Source of the DNA: a virus
Virus record (IMG/VR): IMGVR_UViG_3300047564_006201
Span: 1 to 20,745 of that record
Strand: one strand, 5' to 3'
DNA: 20,745 nucleotides
The notes under the pieces were generated by a model, which made no database searches, had not been told where the DNA came from, and saw only the letters and a program-made list of their open reading frames with translations. Both the position numbers and the translations under genes were made by a program. Positions 13,063 through 20,745 of this stretch are shown here, in pieces (the stretch's first letter is position 1; each line of letters starts with the position of its first letter).

Positions 13063-14850
13063 ATGGCAAATTCATCAATAAATTTAGTTGACCTTGACTT
13101 CAACAGTCTAAAACAATCTTTCAAGGATCATTTAGCTTCACAGGCTAGGTACAAAGATTACAATTTTGATGGATCGAATATCAGCGTTTTACTAGACGTT
13201 TTAGCTTACAATTCCTATCTAAACACTTTCTATCTCAACATGGTGGCTAGTGAAATGTTTTTAGATACCGCTCAATTACGTGATAGTGTAGTCTCGCATG
13301 CTAAAGAATTAAATTATTTACCAAGATCATTTAAGTCAGCTTATGCTAATGTGAGTATATCTATAACGCCATCAACGTCTGTGGACACAGTTACGATACC
13401 ATCAAAAACAACATTCACATCAAGAATTGGTTCAGAAACGTATAATTTTGTAACAAAAGATAGCTATGTGATTGCGTCTAGCAACAACGGAGTTTTCCAT
13501 GCTAACAATGTCAATTTATATGAGGGCGTATACGTAACAGATACTTTTGTTAAAAATAGTACTATTGATCGTCAGAGATTCGTTCTCACTAATCCAAATA
13601 TTGATACCTCAAGCATAGAATTAATAGTTACAGAGAATGGTGGTGCCAATGTTTATAGTTATACCCAGACCTTTTCTTTGTTTGATTTGAAAACAACATC
13701 AACTGTTTTTTTTGTTCAGGCGTGTGAAAACGACCAGTATGAAATAGTTTTTGGTAGTGGTGGTTCAGGAAGAATTCCTCTCAACGGAGCTGTATTGGAA
13801 GCAACATATAGAATATGTAATGGTGAGCTACCTAATGGAGCAGATACATTTATTAACAATAGTAGCATTGATGGACATTCAAATGTCTCTATAGTAACAA
13901 ATTCCTATGCTATTGGTGGATCAGTCTCTGAGTCAGTTGACTCCATAAAATTCAATGCACCGAGACATTTTGCAACACAAGAACGTGCCGTTACAGAAAA
14001 CGACTATAGATCACTACTCATAAGGCAATTCCCTGAAATTAATGCATTATCTGTTTATGGAGGTGAAAAAGTAGATCCTCCACAATACGGGAAAGTGTTT
14101 ATTGCTATTGATATAGAAGGATCTGATGGGATTCCGGATGTAAACAAAAACGCATATCTCTCTTACTTACAGGATAAGGTTTCTTTGGGTATTACACCTG
14201 AAATTGTACAGCCTGAATTTGCTTATCTTAGTGTTACCAGTGAAGTGTTTTACGACTATAACAGCACAACGTTAACTAGTGAAGAAATAAAAACAATTGT
14301 TTCAAATGCAATCATTAACTTTAATTCTACAAATTTGGATGATTTTAATAAAACATTTAGAAAAAGTAACTTTACGACTGCTATAGATGTTAGTGATCCT
14401 TCAATAATAAACAATGATACAACAATCATCCCTTATTTCATGTTGACGCCTACTCCCAACATAGATTCAAGTTTCACTGTATCTTTCAATACTCCTATAC
14501 TTGTTACATCGCCTTCGGAAAGAACTCATACAGACACAACAGATAAAGGGGTATATTCTTCCAGATTTACTTTTAGAGATCTAACTTGTATAATGGAAGA
14601 TGATGGACTAGGTAACATAAGAATAGTCAGTTTATCTAATGATAACCACATTGAAATTGTTAAGGTTGGTACTGTTAATTATGAGACAGGATCTGTTGTG
14701 ATTTCTAATCTTAATGTTCCAAGTTTTTCCGGTAGCGGTATAAAACTTTATGCTAAAACAATTTCAACAGATTTTACAGCTTCGTTGAAATATATTATTA
14801 AGATAAATCCATCTGATGTCGTTATAACTGCAACCCCTGCTAGAAGATGA
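13063..14850 (+). CDS. 6: gp6 baseplate wedge protein (baseplate J-like)
   Basis: The 595-aa protein (T4 gp6 is 660 aa) is the wedge core that, as a dimer with gp7, forms the inner baseplate ring. The N-terminal part has FNSLKQSFKDHLASQARYKD (13-32), then YNFDGSNISVLLDVLAYNSY and TFYLNMVASEMFLDTAQLRD, a pattern strongly conserved in gp6. The middle carries the J-like region: FGSGGSGRIPLNGAVLEATY, then FNAPRHFATQERAVTENDYR and INALSVYGGEKVDPPQYGKV. The start follows the gp25 stop without a gap; the stop overlaps gp7 (ATGA). Confidence 0.92.
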   Translation: MANSSINLVDLDFNSLKQSFKDHLASQARYKDYNFDGSNISVLLDVLAYNSYLNTFYLNMVASEMFLDTAQLRDSVVSHAKELNYLPRSFKSAYANVSISITPSTSVDTVTIPSKTTFTSRIGSETYNFVTKDSYVIASSNNGVFHANNVNLYEGVYVTDTFVKNSTIDRQRFVLTNPNIDTSSIELIVTENGGANVYSYTQTFSLFDLKTTSTVFFVQACENDQYEIVFGSGGSGRIPLNGAVLEATYRICNGELPNGADTFINNSSIDGHSNVSIVTNSYAIGGSVSESVDSIKFNAPRHFATQERAVTENDYRSLLIRQFPEINALSVYGGEKVDPPQYGKVFIAIDIEGSDGIPDVNKNAYLSYLQDKVSLGITPEIVQPEFAYLSVTSEVFYDYNSTTLTSEEIKTIVSNAIINFNSTNLDDFNKTFRKSNFTTAIDVSDPSIINNDTTIIPYFMLTPTPNIDSSFTVSFNTPILVTSPSERTHTDTTDKGVYSSRFTFRDLTCIMEDDGLGNIRIVSLSNDNHIEIVKVGTVNYETGSVVISNLNVPSFSGSGIKLYAKTISTDFTASLKYIIKINPSDVVITATPARR

Positions 14851-17800
14851 AACAAATAGAAGATCAAATAAGTGTATTAGTTGAAAATCATTTTCCTCAG
14901 TTGTACAAAGAGGAGGGAGAGAACTTTGTTGCTTTTGTGAAAGAATATTATGATTGGTTACAGCAATCAAATAATGCAGTGTACTACTCTAGAAATCTAT
15001 TTGAGTTCAGAGATATTGATAGTACTATAGAAGAATTTCTAGTTCATTTTAAAGAAAAGTATCTTGTAGAAGCTCCTGTATTTTACGATTCGACTAGATC
15101 AAATGTAAAAAATGCATTAGATTTTTACAGGTCAAAGGGTACTGAAAGAGGCACCGAACTTCTTTTCAGGGAAGTCTGGGGATTGAATGATGTTGATATA
15201 TATTTTCCAGGCAAGGATGTTTTAAAAGCATCCGATGGCGAATGGTACATTCCAAAATATCTTGAGCTTTCATTGTCTGATAAAACAGCAAGTTTCGTGG
15301 GTAAACAAGTTACGGGTTCTTTATCCGGAGCAACTGCTTTTGTTGAAGGAGTTGTAAGAAGATCGGTCTTAGGAAAATACATTGATATTGCATACTTGAC
15401 CAATATCAAAGGTAATTTTCTTTACGAAGAGTTGATTACTTCTGATGGAGACTTGACTGATTCTCCTAGAGTAGTCGGTTCCATGACCCAGATACTCATT
15501 AACGATTCGGGAAGAGACTTCAATGTAGGTGATGTTGTAAATGTAATTTCTGATGTGAAGGGAAAGGAAGCCAAAGCAAGAGTTGATACCATTGGAACTA
15601 CATCAGGCAAGGTTACTTTTACTCTTGATGATGGGGGGAGTGGGTACAGACTGAGTACACAGCCAGTGATAGCTGAAAAAATGCTTCAGGTAACTAACGT
15701 CACTTCATCATGTACATACACCACATCGTTTTTGATAGATGAGACTGTGTTTCAGCCATTATCAAATGTGTCTATCTATTCGTCCAATTCTTTCTTTTCG
15801 ATAGGTTCTTTACTTGTCGGTGCTAACTCTACGACAAACGTTGCAACGGGACAGATTGTAGGTACTACGCAAAAACAAATAACAGGGACATTGACAGCTA
15901 ATAGCACATCAAATGTAGTGGTAGGATCAAACACAACATTCACAAGCCAAATAAGCAACGGTAATTTTATTAGATTTCAGTCGTGTACCTCTATTTACGA
16001 AGTTAGTTCAGTAACAAATAATATATCACTTGTTTTGACCACTACAGGTCCGAACGTAACTGCAAATAGTGCAACTATATCAAACGCAAATATTCTTGTT
16101 GTCAAATCATCAGGTGATTTTTCTTTGGCTGATAGAATATCAGATAGTACAGCATTGATTGGTTCCGTTCAGGATAGAACAGCAAGTGGTAAGATTGTTG
16201 GTGTGAATAGTACATTCATTGGGCTGACGTCAGTTTCAAATACGTTCACCACTAATAACTACAATTTTATCTACGGTAGCACATCAAATGTTTACGCTAA
16301 TGTTGTTGTTGTCGGAGTGGGATCTGATGCAAACGTATCAATTGGTAGCCTGACAGACGAAGAGGTTGTATTTTTAAATCTCGATTTACTTAGCGATAAC
16401 ACTAGCATATCCACCACTCTATTGACGGGAACCGTATCATCTAACTCGAGCAGTCCTCAAGTTAATGGTGTCTCAACAAATTTTACAACAGATCTGTATC
16501 ACGGTGCGCATGTAAAGTTTTCTGGAAATAGTAATATATTTCAAGTCAATAGCGTTACAAACACGACAGTGTTGACTTTGACTACTAATGGTCCTGACAC
16601 TACATCAAACACTCTTTCCATAACAAATGGAGAGATGATGACTTTGCCTCTTAATGCTTTCAAATATGGGTTTCCTAAGTATCCTACTGCAAATGTCAGC
16701 ACCATCTTAAATCTTGTACTAACAAGAGAGAGTGCTTCAATTGGAACCATTGCTTCCTTGACAGGTATCAATCCAGGTACAGGGTACAATGTTCCTCCTT
16801 TTGTCCTTATTAGAGATCAGGGTATAGCAGGTCTTGGAAGAAGGGACTTGAGTCTTAGCGTTTCAAACGTCACAGGAGTTTTTGTTGTAGGGGAGGAACT
16901 TACTCAAGACTTCTCTACCCCTTCATATACAGTTCAAACTAGTGGATCTAATTCAGGGTTAACAGTAACAGAGTCAGTTACTCAGCAGGTAAATGCTACT
17001 ACCAATGTATACGGAACTGCAGCTTCATCCAATACAACCATATCTGTTATAAACATTGATGGTGCGTTGATTAACTCTTCGATATCCTCAGCTCTCACAG
17101 GAACAGTATCTGCAAACGCGACATCTGCTCAAGTAAATGGTGTTGGGACTGCATTTACGACCAACTTGTCAAACGGAAGCTTTGTCAAATTCTCCGGAAA
17201 TAATTTAATTTTTCAAGTGAATGCTATATCTAATGATACTATATTGACTTTGACTACTAACGCTGCTGTAGTCACTGCAAATCAAATATATGAAACTTCA
17301 AACGTTTTAGTCGGAATGACTTCCGGAAAGTTTTTATTTGTTAATAACGCTATACAGAACAATCAGATATCTATTTCCAGAGGTAGCGTTCTGGCAGTTG
17401 CACCAACCAACTTAGCTGTGAAGAGAAAAACATTGAACCAAAGTTTTACTCCGGGGGTTCAAATTACCGGAAGTATTTCAGGTACCACAGCAAATGTAGA
17501 ATCAGTTTCTCAAATAGCTGGATCTTCGCTGATGGGTAACAATGCAGTATTAACTACGACTGCAGGAATAGTTACGGGATCAATCACTTCTGTATCAGTG
17601 ATTGATTCTGGTGTTGGATATGAAAACGGAGAGCTAGTCACTCTGGAAAAACCAAATAGTTCTTTTGTGGCAACAGGGTATGCAAATCTGATCAACCAAG
17701 GATTTAAAGAAGGATATTTTAAATCTACAAGAGGATTCTTAAACAGTGATAAATATATTCATGATGGAGATTTCTACCAATTTTATTCTTACCAAGTGAA

Positions 17801-17942
17801 GGCTGGTGTTCCTTTAAGTGTATACGGCGATACACTTAAAAAACTTTGCCACTTAGCCGGTACAAAACTTTTTGGTAACGTTGTTAAGACTTCCAGTCTC
17901 GATGTTAAAATAACCACTTCCGGTGTCAACATAGAAACATGA
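14847..17942 (+). CDS. 7: gp7-like baseplate wedge protein with repeated modules
   Basis: The 1031-aa protein (T4 gp7 is 1032 aa) lies between gp6 and gp8 as in T4. The N-terminus has IEDQISVLVENHFPQLYKEE (4-23), FVAFVKEYYDWLQQSNNAVY, then ALDFYRSKGTERGTELLFRE and DIYFPGKDVLKASDGEWYIP, the usual start of gp7 in marine T4-like phages. The C-terminus, GFLNSDKYIHDGDFYQFYSY with VKAGVPLSVYGDTLKKLCHL, is also typical. The long middle (about 160-960) is beta-rich, Thr/Ser/Asn-rich and built of repeats: three copies of a 75-aa unit (about residues 345-419, 526-600, 750-824) and several short GxGY turns. It contacts gp6, gp8, gp10 and gp53 in T4. Ends overlap both neighbours by 4 bases. Confidence 0.87.
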   Translation: MKQIEDQISVLVENHFPQLYKEEGENFVAFVKEYYDWLQQSNNAVYYSRNLFEFRDIDSTIEEFLVHFKEKYLVEAPVFYDSTRSNVKNALDFYRSKGTERGTELLFREVWGLNDVDIYFPGKDVLKASDGEWYIPKYLELSLSDKTASFVGKQVTGSLSGATAFVEGVVRRSVLGKYIDIAYLTNIKGNFLYEELITSDGDLTDSPRVVGSMTQILINDSGRDFNVGDVVNVISDVKGKEAKARVDTIGTTSGKVTFTLDDGGSGYRLSTQPVIAEKMLQVTNVTSSCTYTTSFLIDETVFQPLSNVSIYSSNSFFSIGSLLVGANSTTNVATGQIVGTTQKQITGTLTANSTSNVVVGSNTTFTSQISNGNFIRFQSCTSIYEVSSVTNNISLVLTTTGPNVTANSATISNANILVVKSSGDFSLADRISDSTALIGSVQDRTASGKIVGVNSTFIGLTSVSNTFTTNNYNFIYGSTSNVYANVVVVGVGSDANVSIGSLTDEEVVFLNLDLLSDNTSISTTLLTGTVSSNSSSPQVNGVSTNFTTDLYHGAHVKFSGNSNIFQVNSVTNTTVLTLTTNGPDTTSNTLSITNGEMMTLPLNAFKYGFPKYPTANVSTILNLVLTRESASIGTIASLTGINPGTGYNVPPFVLIRDQGIAGLGRRDLSLSVSNVTGVFVVGEELTQDFSTPSYTVQTSGSNSGLTVTESVTQQVNATTNVYGTAASSNTTISVINIDGALINSSISSALTGTVSANATSAQVNGVGTAFTTNLSNGSFVKFSGNNLIFQVNAISNDTILTLTTNAAVVTANQIYETSNVLVGMTSGKFLFVNNAIQNNQISISRGSVLAVAPTNLAVKRKTLNQSFTPGVQITGSISGTTANVESVSQIAGSSLMGNNAVLTTTAGIVTGSITSVSVIDSGVGYENGELVTLEKPNSSFVATGYANLINQGFKEGYFKSTRGFLNSDKYIHDGDFYQFYSYQVKAGVPLSVYGDTLKKLCHLAGTKLFGNVVKTSSLDVKITTSGVNIET
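15879..16103 (+). repeat. gp7 75-aa repeat, copy 1
   Basis: Starts ITGTLTANSTSNVVVGSNTT, continues FIRF...IYEVSSVTNN and ends LTTTGPNVTANSA... plus NANILVV. It aligns by eye with copies 2 and 3 along its whole length without gaps; it is the most diverged of the three. Confidence 0.75.
16422..16646 (+). repeat. gp7 75-aa repeat, copy 2
   Basis: Starts LTGTVSSNSSSPQVNGVSTN, continues VKFSGNSNIFQVNSVTNTT and LTLTTNGPDTTSN. It matches copy 3 closely at the protein level and in part at the base level (for example TTGACTTTGACTACTAA is present in both). Confidence 0.8.
17094..17318 (+). repeat. gp7 75-aa repeat, copy 3
   Basis: Starts LTGTVSANATSAQVNGVGTA, continues VKFSGNNLIFQVNAISNDT and LTLTTNAAVVTAN. 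Copies 2 and 3 appear to be the younger pair. Confidence 0.8.
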
Positions 17943-19738
17943 GCAAACTTATTACAAATAATCTAAAACTTTTCAATGTAGATCAGTTCATTGAATCTTT
18001 TTCTGAACCAAATTTTAACATTTACTACTATTTTATTGGTAATCCCACGCCATTCCCTTCAGATAACACACCACCCACATTATATGATAATGTGGAAACT
18101 ACCCTTGTTGATCCATTCTACAATATGATTGCTGGTAAACGTATAACCGCCAATGATGTGATTCAAATGGCTCCAAGGCACGATTGGGTAACTAACACAG
18201 TATTCAGCAAATATTCACATGATGACACTCAGCTGTTTTCAAAATCATTTTTCACTATCGTAGATGAGGGATCAACTTATAGTGTGTTTAAATGTTTAGA
18301 TAATAATAGGGGAGCTGCTTCAATAACAGCTCCACTTTCTACAGAAACTAGTGCTAATGATGATTTTTATTTTACTTCTGATGGATATCAGTGGAAGTAT
18401 ATGTACTCAATAACACAAGCACAATATGATAAGTTTGCTACTTCATCGCATATACCTGTAGTTGTGAATAGTAATGTTGTATCGAACGCGTCAAGTGGTA
18501 GTATAGATAGTATAGAGGTAGTAAATAGAGGCAGTGGATATGCTTCTTATTGTAATGGTATTTTTCAAGATGTTAGAGTTGGAGGTAATCCTTTAGTGTT
18601 TGCTATAGATCCTGCGTCTGCTTCTTCCAACGCTAATTTTTATATTAACAGTGCTTTGAAAGTTACGAATGGACCAGGAAGCGGACAGCAAAGAATGATC
18701 ACGGGATACACTGTTGCTGGGTCGACAAGAAGAGTAATCATTGATAGCGTTTTTGATATTGCCCCATCAACATCTTCTTCATATGAAATCACCCCTCTTG
18801 TTCAAATATCAGGTGATGGTACAGGAGCCACTGCAAGAGCGATTGTAAATGCATCGAGTAATACTATACATAGGATAGAGATAGTTACAAGAGGTCAGAA
18901 TTATAATTATGCAACCGTAACAATCACAGGGAATACTGGTATAATTAATGTTAATACAGGTACGGCAATAACAGCCAACACAGCAACTGCGAAAGTAATT
19001 ATTAGTCCTAAGGGAGGACATGGAAGTAATGCTGCAGCTGAGCTTGGTGCGCATTACGTTGGTATTAGCACCACTTTTGATAGCTCTGTTTCTGGTGGTA
19101 AAGTTGTTGATGAGAATGATTTTAGAGTATTAGGTATTTTAAAAGATCCGTTGTTTGCAAACGTTGTTTTAAATATCAGTTCAACAACAGGTACATTTGT
19201 TGATGGAGAGGTGGTTTTTCAGAACCCCTCTAACACATCAAACGCGTATGGTGTTGTTTACTCATCGAATGATTCAGTAGTTAAATTAACTAATGCATAT
19301 GGTTTTTTTGCCGCTGGTAATTCCACGGTTGGTATATTGACAGGCGCAAATAGTGGTTATACTGCTGTATGTGACTCCGTAACACAACCAACTACATACA
19401 TTGACCAAACATTTAAAGTGTTAGGATCTCTGTCATCTGGTACCTTCATTGAAGATGAGTTGGTAACACAGCAGGGTACCAGTGGTAACGGATATCATTA
19501 CAGTTCTAACGGTACTGTGGTAAGGTTGGTAAATAAAAGAGGTACCTTGAACCAAAGTGATATATCAACAACTTACACAATTGAGGGTGATACTTCAGGA
19601 GCTGTTTTCAACGTATCGGGTCTTGTTGATCCAGATATAGTGCATGGTACAGGCGATGTAATGTACATAGAAAACTTCTCACCCATAACAAAAACTGCTG
19701 GTCAAACTGAAAAAATACAGTTGGTTTTAGAATTTTAA
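17939..19738 (+). CDS. 8: gp8-like baseplate wedge protein with added modules
   Basis: The 599-aa protein is much longer than T4 gp8 (334 aa). The conserved front is clear: VDQFIESFSEPNFNIYYYFI (14-33), GNPTPFPSDNTPPTLYDNVE (34-53), then RHDWVTNTVFSKYSHDD and FYFTSDGYQWKYMYSITQAQ. The last residues, GDVMYIENFSPITK and AGQTEKIQLVLEF, are the usual gp8 ending. Between about 180 and 560 lies a beta-rich insertion with GxGY turns (VVNRGSGYAS near 198) and two copies of a ~60-aa module (about 417-481 and 499-562). In T4, gp8 dimers bind gp6, gp7 and gp10 at the baseplate rim. It starts at an ATGA overlap with gp7 and ends 11 bp before the next gene. Confidence 0.86.
   Translation: MSKLITNNLKLFNVDQFIESFSEPNFNIYYYFIGNPTPFPSDNTPPTLYDNVETTLVDPFYNMIAGKRITANDVIQMAPRHDWVTNTVFSKYSHDDTQLFSKSFFTIVDEGSTYSVFKCLDNNRGAASITAPLSTETSANDDFYFTSDGYQWKYMYSITQAQYDKFATSSHIPVVVNSNVVSNASSGSIDSIEVVNRGSGYASYCNGIFQDVRVGGNPLVFAIDPASASSNANFYINSALKVTNGPGSGQQRMITGYTVAGSTRRVIIDSVFDIAPSTSSSYEITPLVQISGDGTGATARAIVNASSNTIHRIEIVTRGQNYNYATVTITGNTGIINVNTGTAITANTATAKVIISPKGGHGSNAAAELGAHYVGISTTFDSSVSGGKVVDENDFRVLGILKDPLFANVVLNISSTTGTFVDGEVVFQNPSNTSNAYGVVYSSNDSVVKLTNAYGFFAAGNSTVGILTGANSGYTAVCDSVTQPTTYIDQTFKVLGSLSSGTFIEDELVTQQGTSGNGYHYSSNGTVVRLVNKRGTLNQSDISTTYTIEGDTSGAVFNVSGLVDPDIVHGTGDVMYIENFSPITKTAGQTEKIQLVLEF
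19187..19382 (+). repeat. gp8 ~60-aa module, copy A
   Basis: Reads in outline TGTFVDGEVVFQ, GVVYSSNDSVVKLTNAYGFF and GILTGANSGYTAVCDSV. It aligns with copy B immediately downstream and with the gp53 insertion. Confidence 0.7.
19434..19625 (+). repeat. gp8 ~60-aa module, copy B
   Basis: Reads in outline SSGTFIEDELVTQQ, SSNGTVVRLVNKRGTL and EGDTSGAVFNVSGL. Same order of turns and strands as copy A. Confidence 0.7.
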
Positions 19739-19749
19739 CAGAGGAATAA

Positions 19750-20745
19750 ATGGCACTTAATACTAATTTTAACGTTGAACCATACTATGATGATTATAAC
19801 GAAGATAAAAACTTCCACAGGGTTTTATTTAGACCTGCAGTTCCTGTGCAGGCTAGAGAATTAACCCAACTTCAGACAATTCTCCAAAATCAAGTTGAAC
19901 GTTTTGGTGACAATATTTACCAAAGTGGAACTATTATCAAGGGATGTAACCTAAACTATGATTTCTTTTATCCTTATGTTAAAATTAACGATCTTCAGCT
20001 TGATGGTTTTCCTGTTTCCGTATCATCTTTTGCAAACAATAGCTTCGTCAAAGACTCATCAAACTTAACATCAATAATTGTTAACTCTTCTCAAGGTTTA
20101 GAAACACAAAACCCAGATCTTTCTACACTGTACATAAAGTACACCAATACAGGAACAGGTGGAAAGAAGCAGTATGCAAATGGAGATACTCTTACAGTAT
20201 ATTCTTCTAACTATTCAATTCAGTCAATATCTATAGGAGATAGAGGTACGCTGTACAATAATACAGATGTAGTTGTTTTTAGTGGTGGTTCAGGTTCTGG
20301 CGTATCTGCTAATATTGTAACTTATGCTAACGGATCTATCAAAGACGTTGTAGTTACTAATGGTGGTTCAGGATATACAACAGCTCCAACAGTAACAATA
20401 ACAACCTCAACTGGATCTTCGGGTAGTCTTACAGCTATCAACTACATTGCTCAGGTTAAGGTTGCAAATTCAAGTTTCACCTCTCCAGTAGGTTCCGGAT
20501 CAGCTGCTACTGTTACTGATGGTGTCATTTACCAGAGAGGTCACTTCATACGTGTTGAAGAACAAACAGCTATTATTTCTAAGTATTCCGCTACTCCATC
20601 AAATGTCGCTCTTGGGTTCACAACAACAGAATCAATTGTAAACTCAGTTGTTGACACTACTTTACTTGATAATGCTCAGGGATATAGTAATTATACAGCT
20701 CCTGGTGCCCATAGATTGAAACTCACAGCAAATTTAGTATCTAAA
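19750..20745 (+). CDS. DUF4815-like virion protein, 3' end beyond the window
   Basis: The frame stays open from ATG 19750 to the window end (332 codons) and is therefore partial. GAGGA (19741-19745) is a good ribosome site 4 nt upstream. The N-terminus, NFNVEPYYDDYNEDKNFHRV (5-24), LFRPAVPVQARELTQLQTIL and NQVERFGDNIYQSGTIIKGC, is the pattern I associate with DUF4815 proteins, common in marine T4-like phages just after gp8 and usually called tail or baseplate structural proteins. Further on is a GGSGYTTAPTVTI turn (about 209-221) like those in gp7 and gp8, and YQRGHFIRVEEQTAIISKY. The exact place in the virion is unknown; attachment of fibres to the baseplate is a reasonable guess. Confidence 0.8.
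   Translation, partial: MALNTNFNVEPYYDDYNEDKNFHRVLFRPAVPVQARELTQLQTILQNQVERFGDNIYQSGTIIKGCNLNYDFFYPYVKINDLQLDGFPVSVSSFANNSFVKDSSNLTSIIVNSSQGLETQNPDLSTLYIKYTNTGTGGKKQYANGDTLTVYSSNYSIQSISIGDRGTLYNNTDVVVFSGGSGSGVSANIVTYANGSIKDVVVTNGGSGYTTAPTVTITTSTGSSGSLTAINYIAQVKVANSSFTSPVGSGSAATVTDGVIYQRGHFIRVEEQTAIISKYSATPSNVALGFTTTESIVNSVVDTTLLDNAQGYSNYTAPGAHRLKLTANLVSK

Noticed and set aside
17746-17753. GATAAATA inside gp7 as a promoter for gp8
   Set aside because: It lies within coding sequence about 190 bp upstream, gp8 overlaps gp7 by 4 bases, and there is nothing else to support a start here.
1-20745. tRNA genes, CRISPR arrays, integrase, insertion sequences or homing endonucleases
   Set aside because: No cloverleaf-like sequence, regular spacer array or matching protein motif was recognised on either strand; all long stretches are explained by structural or replication genes.

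Overview
The window is a piece of a T4-superfamily myovirus genome (contractile tail). It is AT-rich and densely packed, and most neighbouring genes meet in ATGA or TAATG overlaps or gaps of a few bases. Gene order and protein style resemble the T4-like phages of marine bacteria (cyanophages, pelagimyophages) more than coliphage T4. Examples are a cysteine-free gp32, a gp5 without its lysozyme domain, and long module-rich gp7 and gp8. The host cannot be fixed from this window. All names rest on recognising protein motifs and gene order by eye; no database search was run.

Region 1 (1-3211, plus strand): a rho-independent terminator closes an upstream unit. A perfect T4-type late promoter octamer (TATAAATA) follows, then a secreted SleB-type cell-wall hydrolase, gp33 (late-transcription coactivator), gp59 (helicase loader), a 2-oxoglutarate/Fe(II) oxygenase and gp32 (ssDNA-binding protein). 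The order 33-59-32 is that of T4, with the oxygenase inserted. A palindromic, probably bidirectional terminator separates gp32 from the next, convergent block.

Region 2 (3213-8389, minus strand, read right to left): gp4 (head completion, PD-(D/E)XK-like), a 180-aa protein of unknown role, gp54 (tube initiator), gp26 (hub assembly), a small gp51-like reading frame, and an 839-aa tape-measure-like protein carrying a lysozyme/transglycosylase-like domain. The gp51-like frame has no convincing start of its own. It lies in the -1 frame of gp26 behind a perfect slippery heptamer, so it is most simply read as the product of a programmed -1 frameshift, like lambda G/GT just before the tape measure gene.

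Region 3 (8399-20745, plus strand): a baseplate operon in the order gp48, gp53, gp27-like hub, gp5-like spike, PAAR tip, gp25, gp6, gp7, gp8 and a DUF4815-like protein cut by the window end. gp27, gp5 and PAAR form the central spike. gp25, gp53, gp6, gp7 and gp8 form the wedges. gp54 and gp48 start the tube, and gp26/gp51 with the tape-measure-like protein build its core. Regions 2 and 3 start divergently with only 9 bp between the two start codons.

The strongest lead is the gp26/gp51 frameshift. Next are four evenly spaced ATACA repeats in the gp32 mRNA leader (possible autogenous operator) and a beta-rich module family spread through gp53, gp7, gp8 and the DUF4815-like protein. No tRNA, CRISPR array, integrase or insertion sequence was seen.
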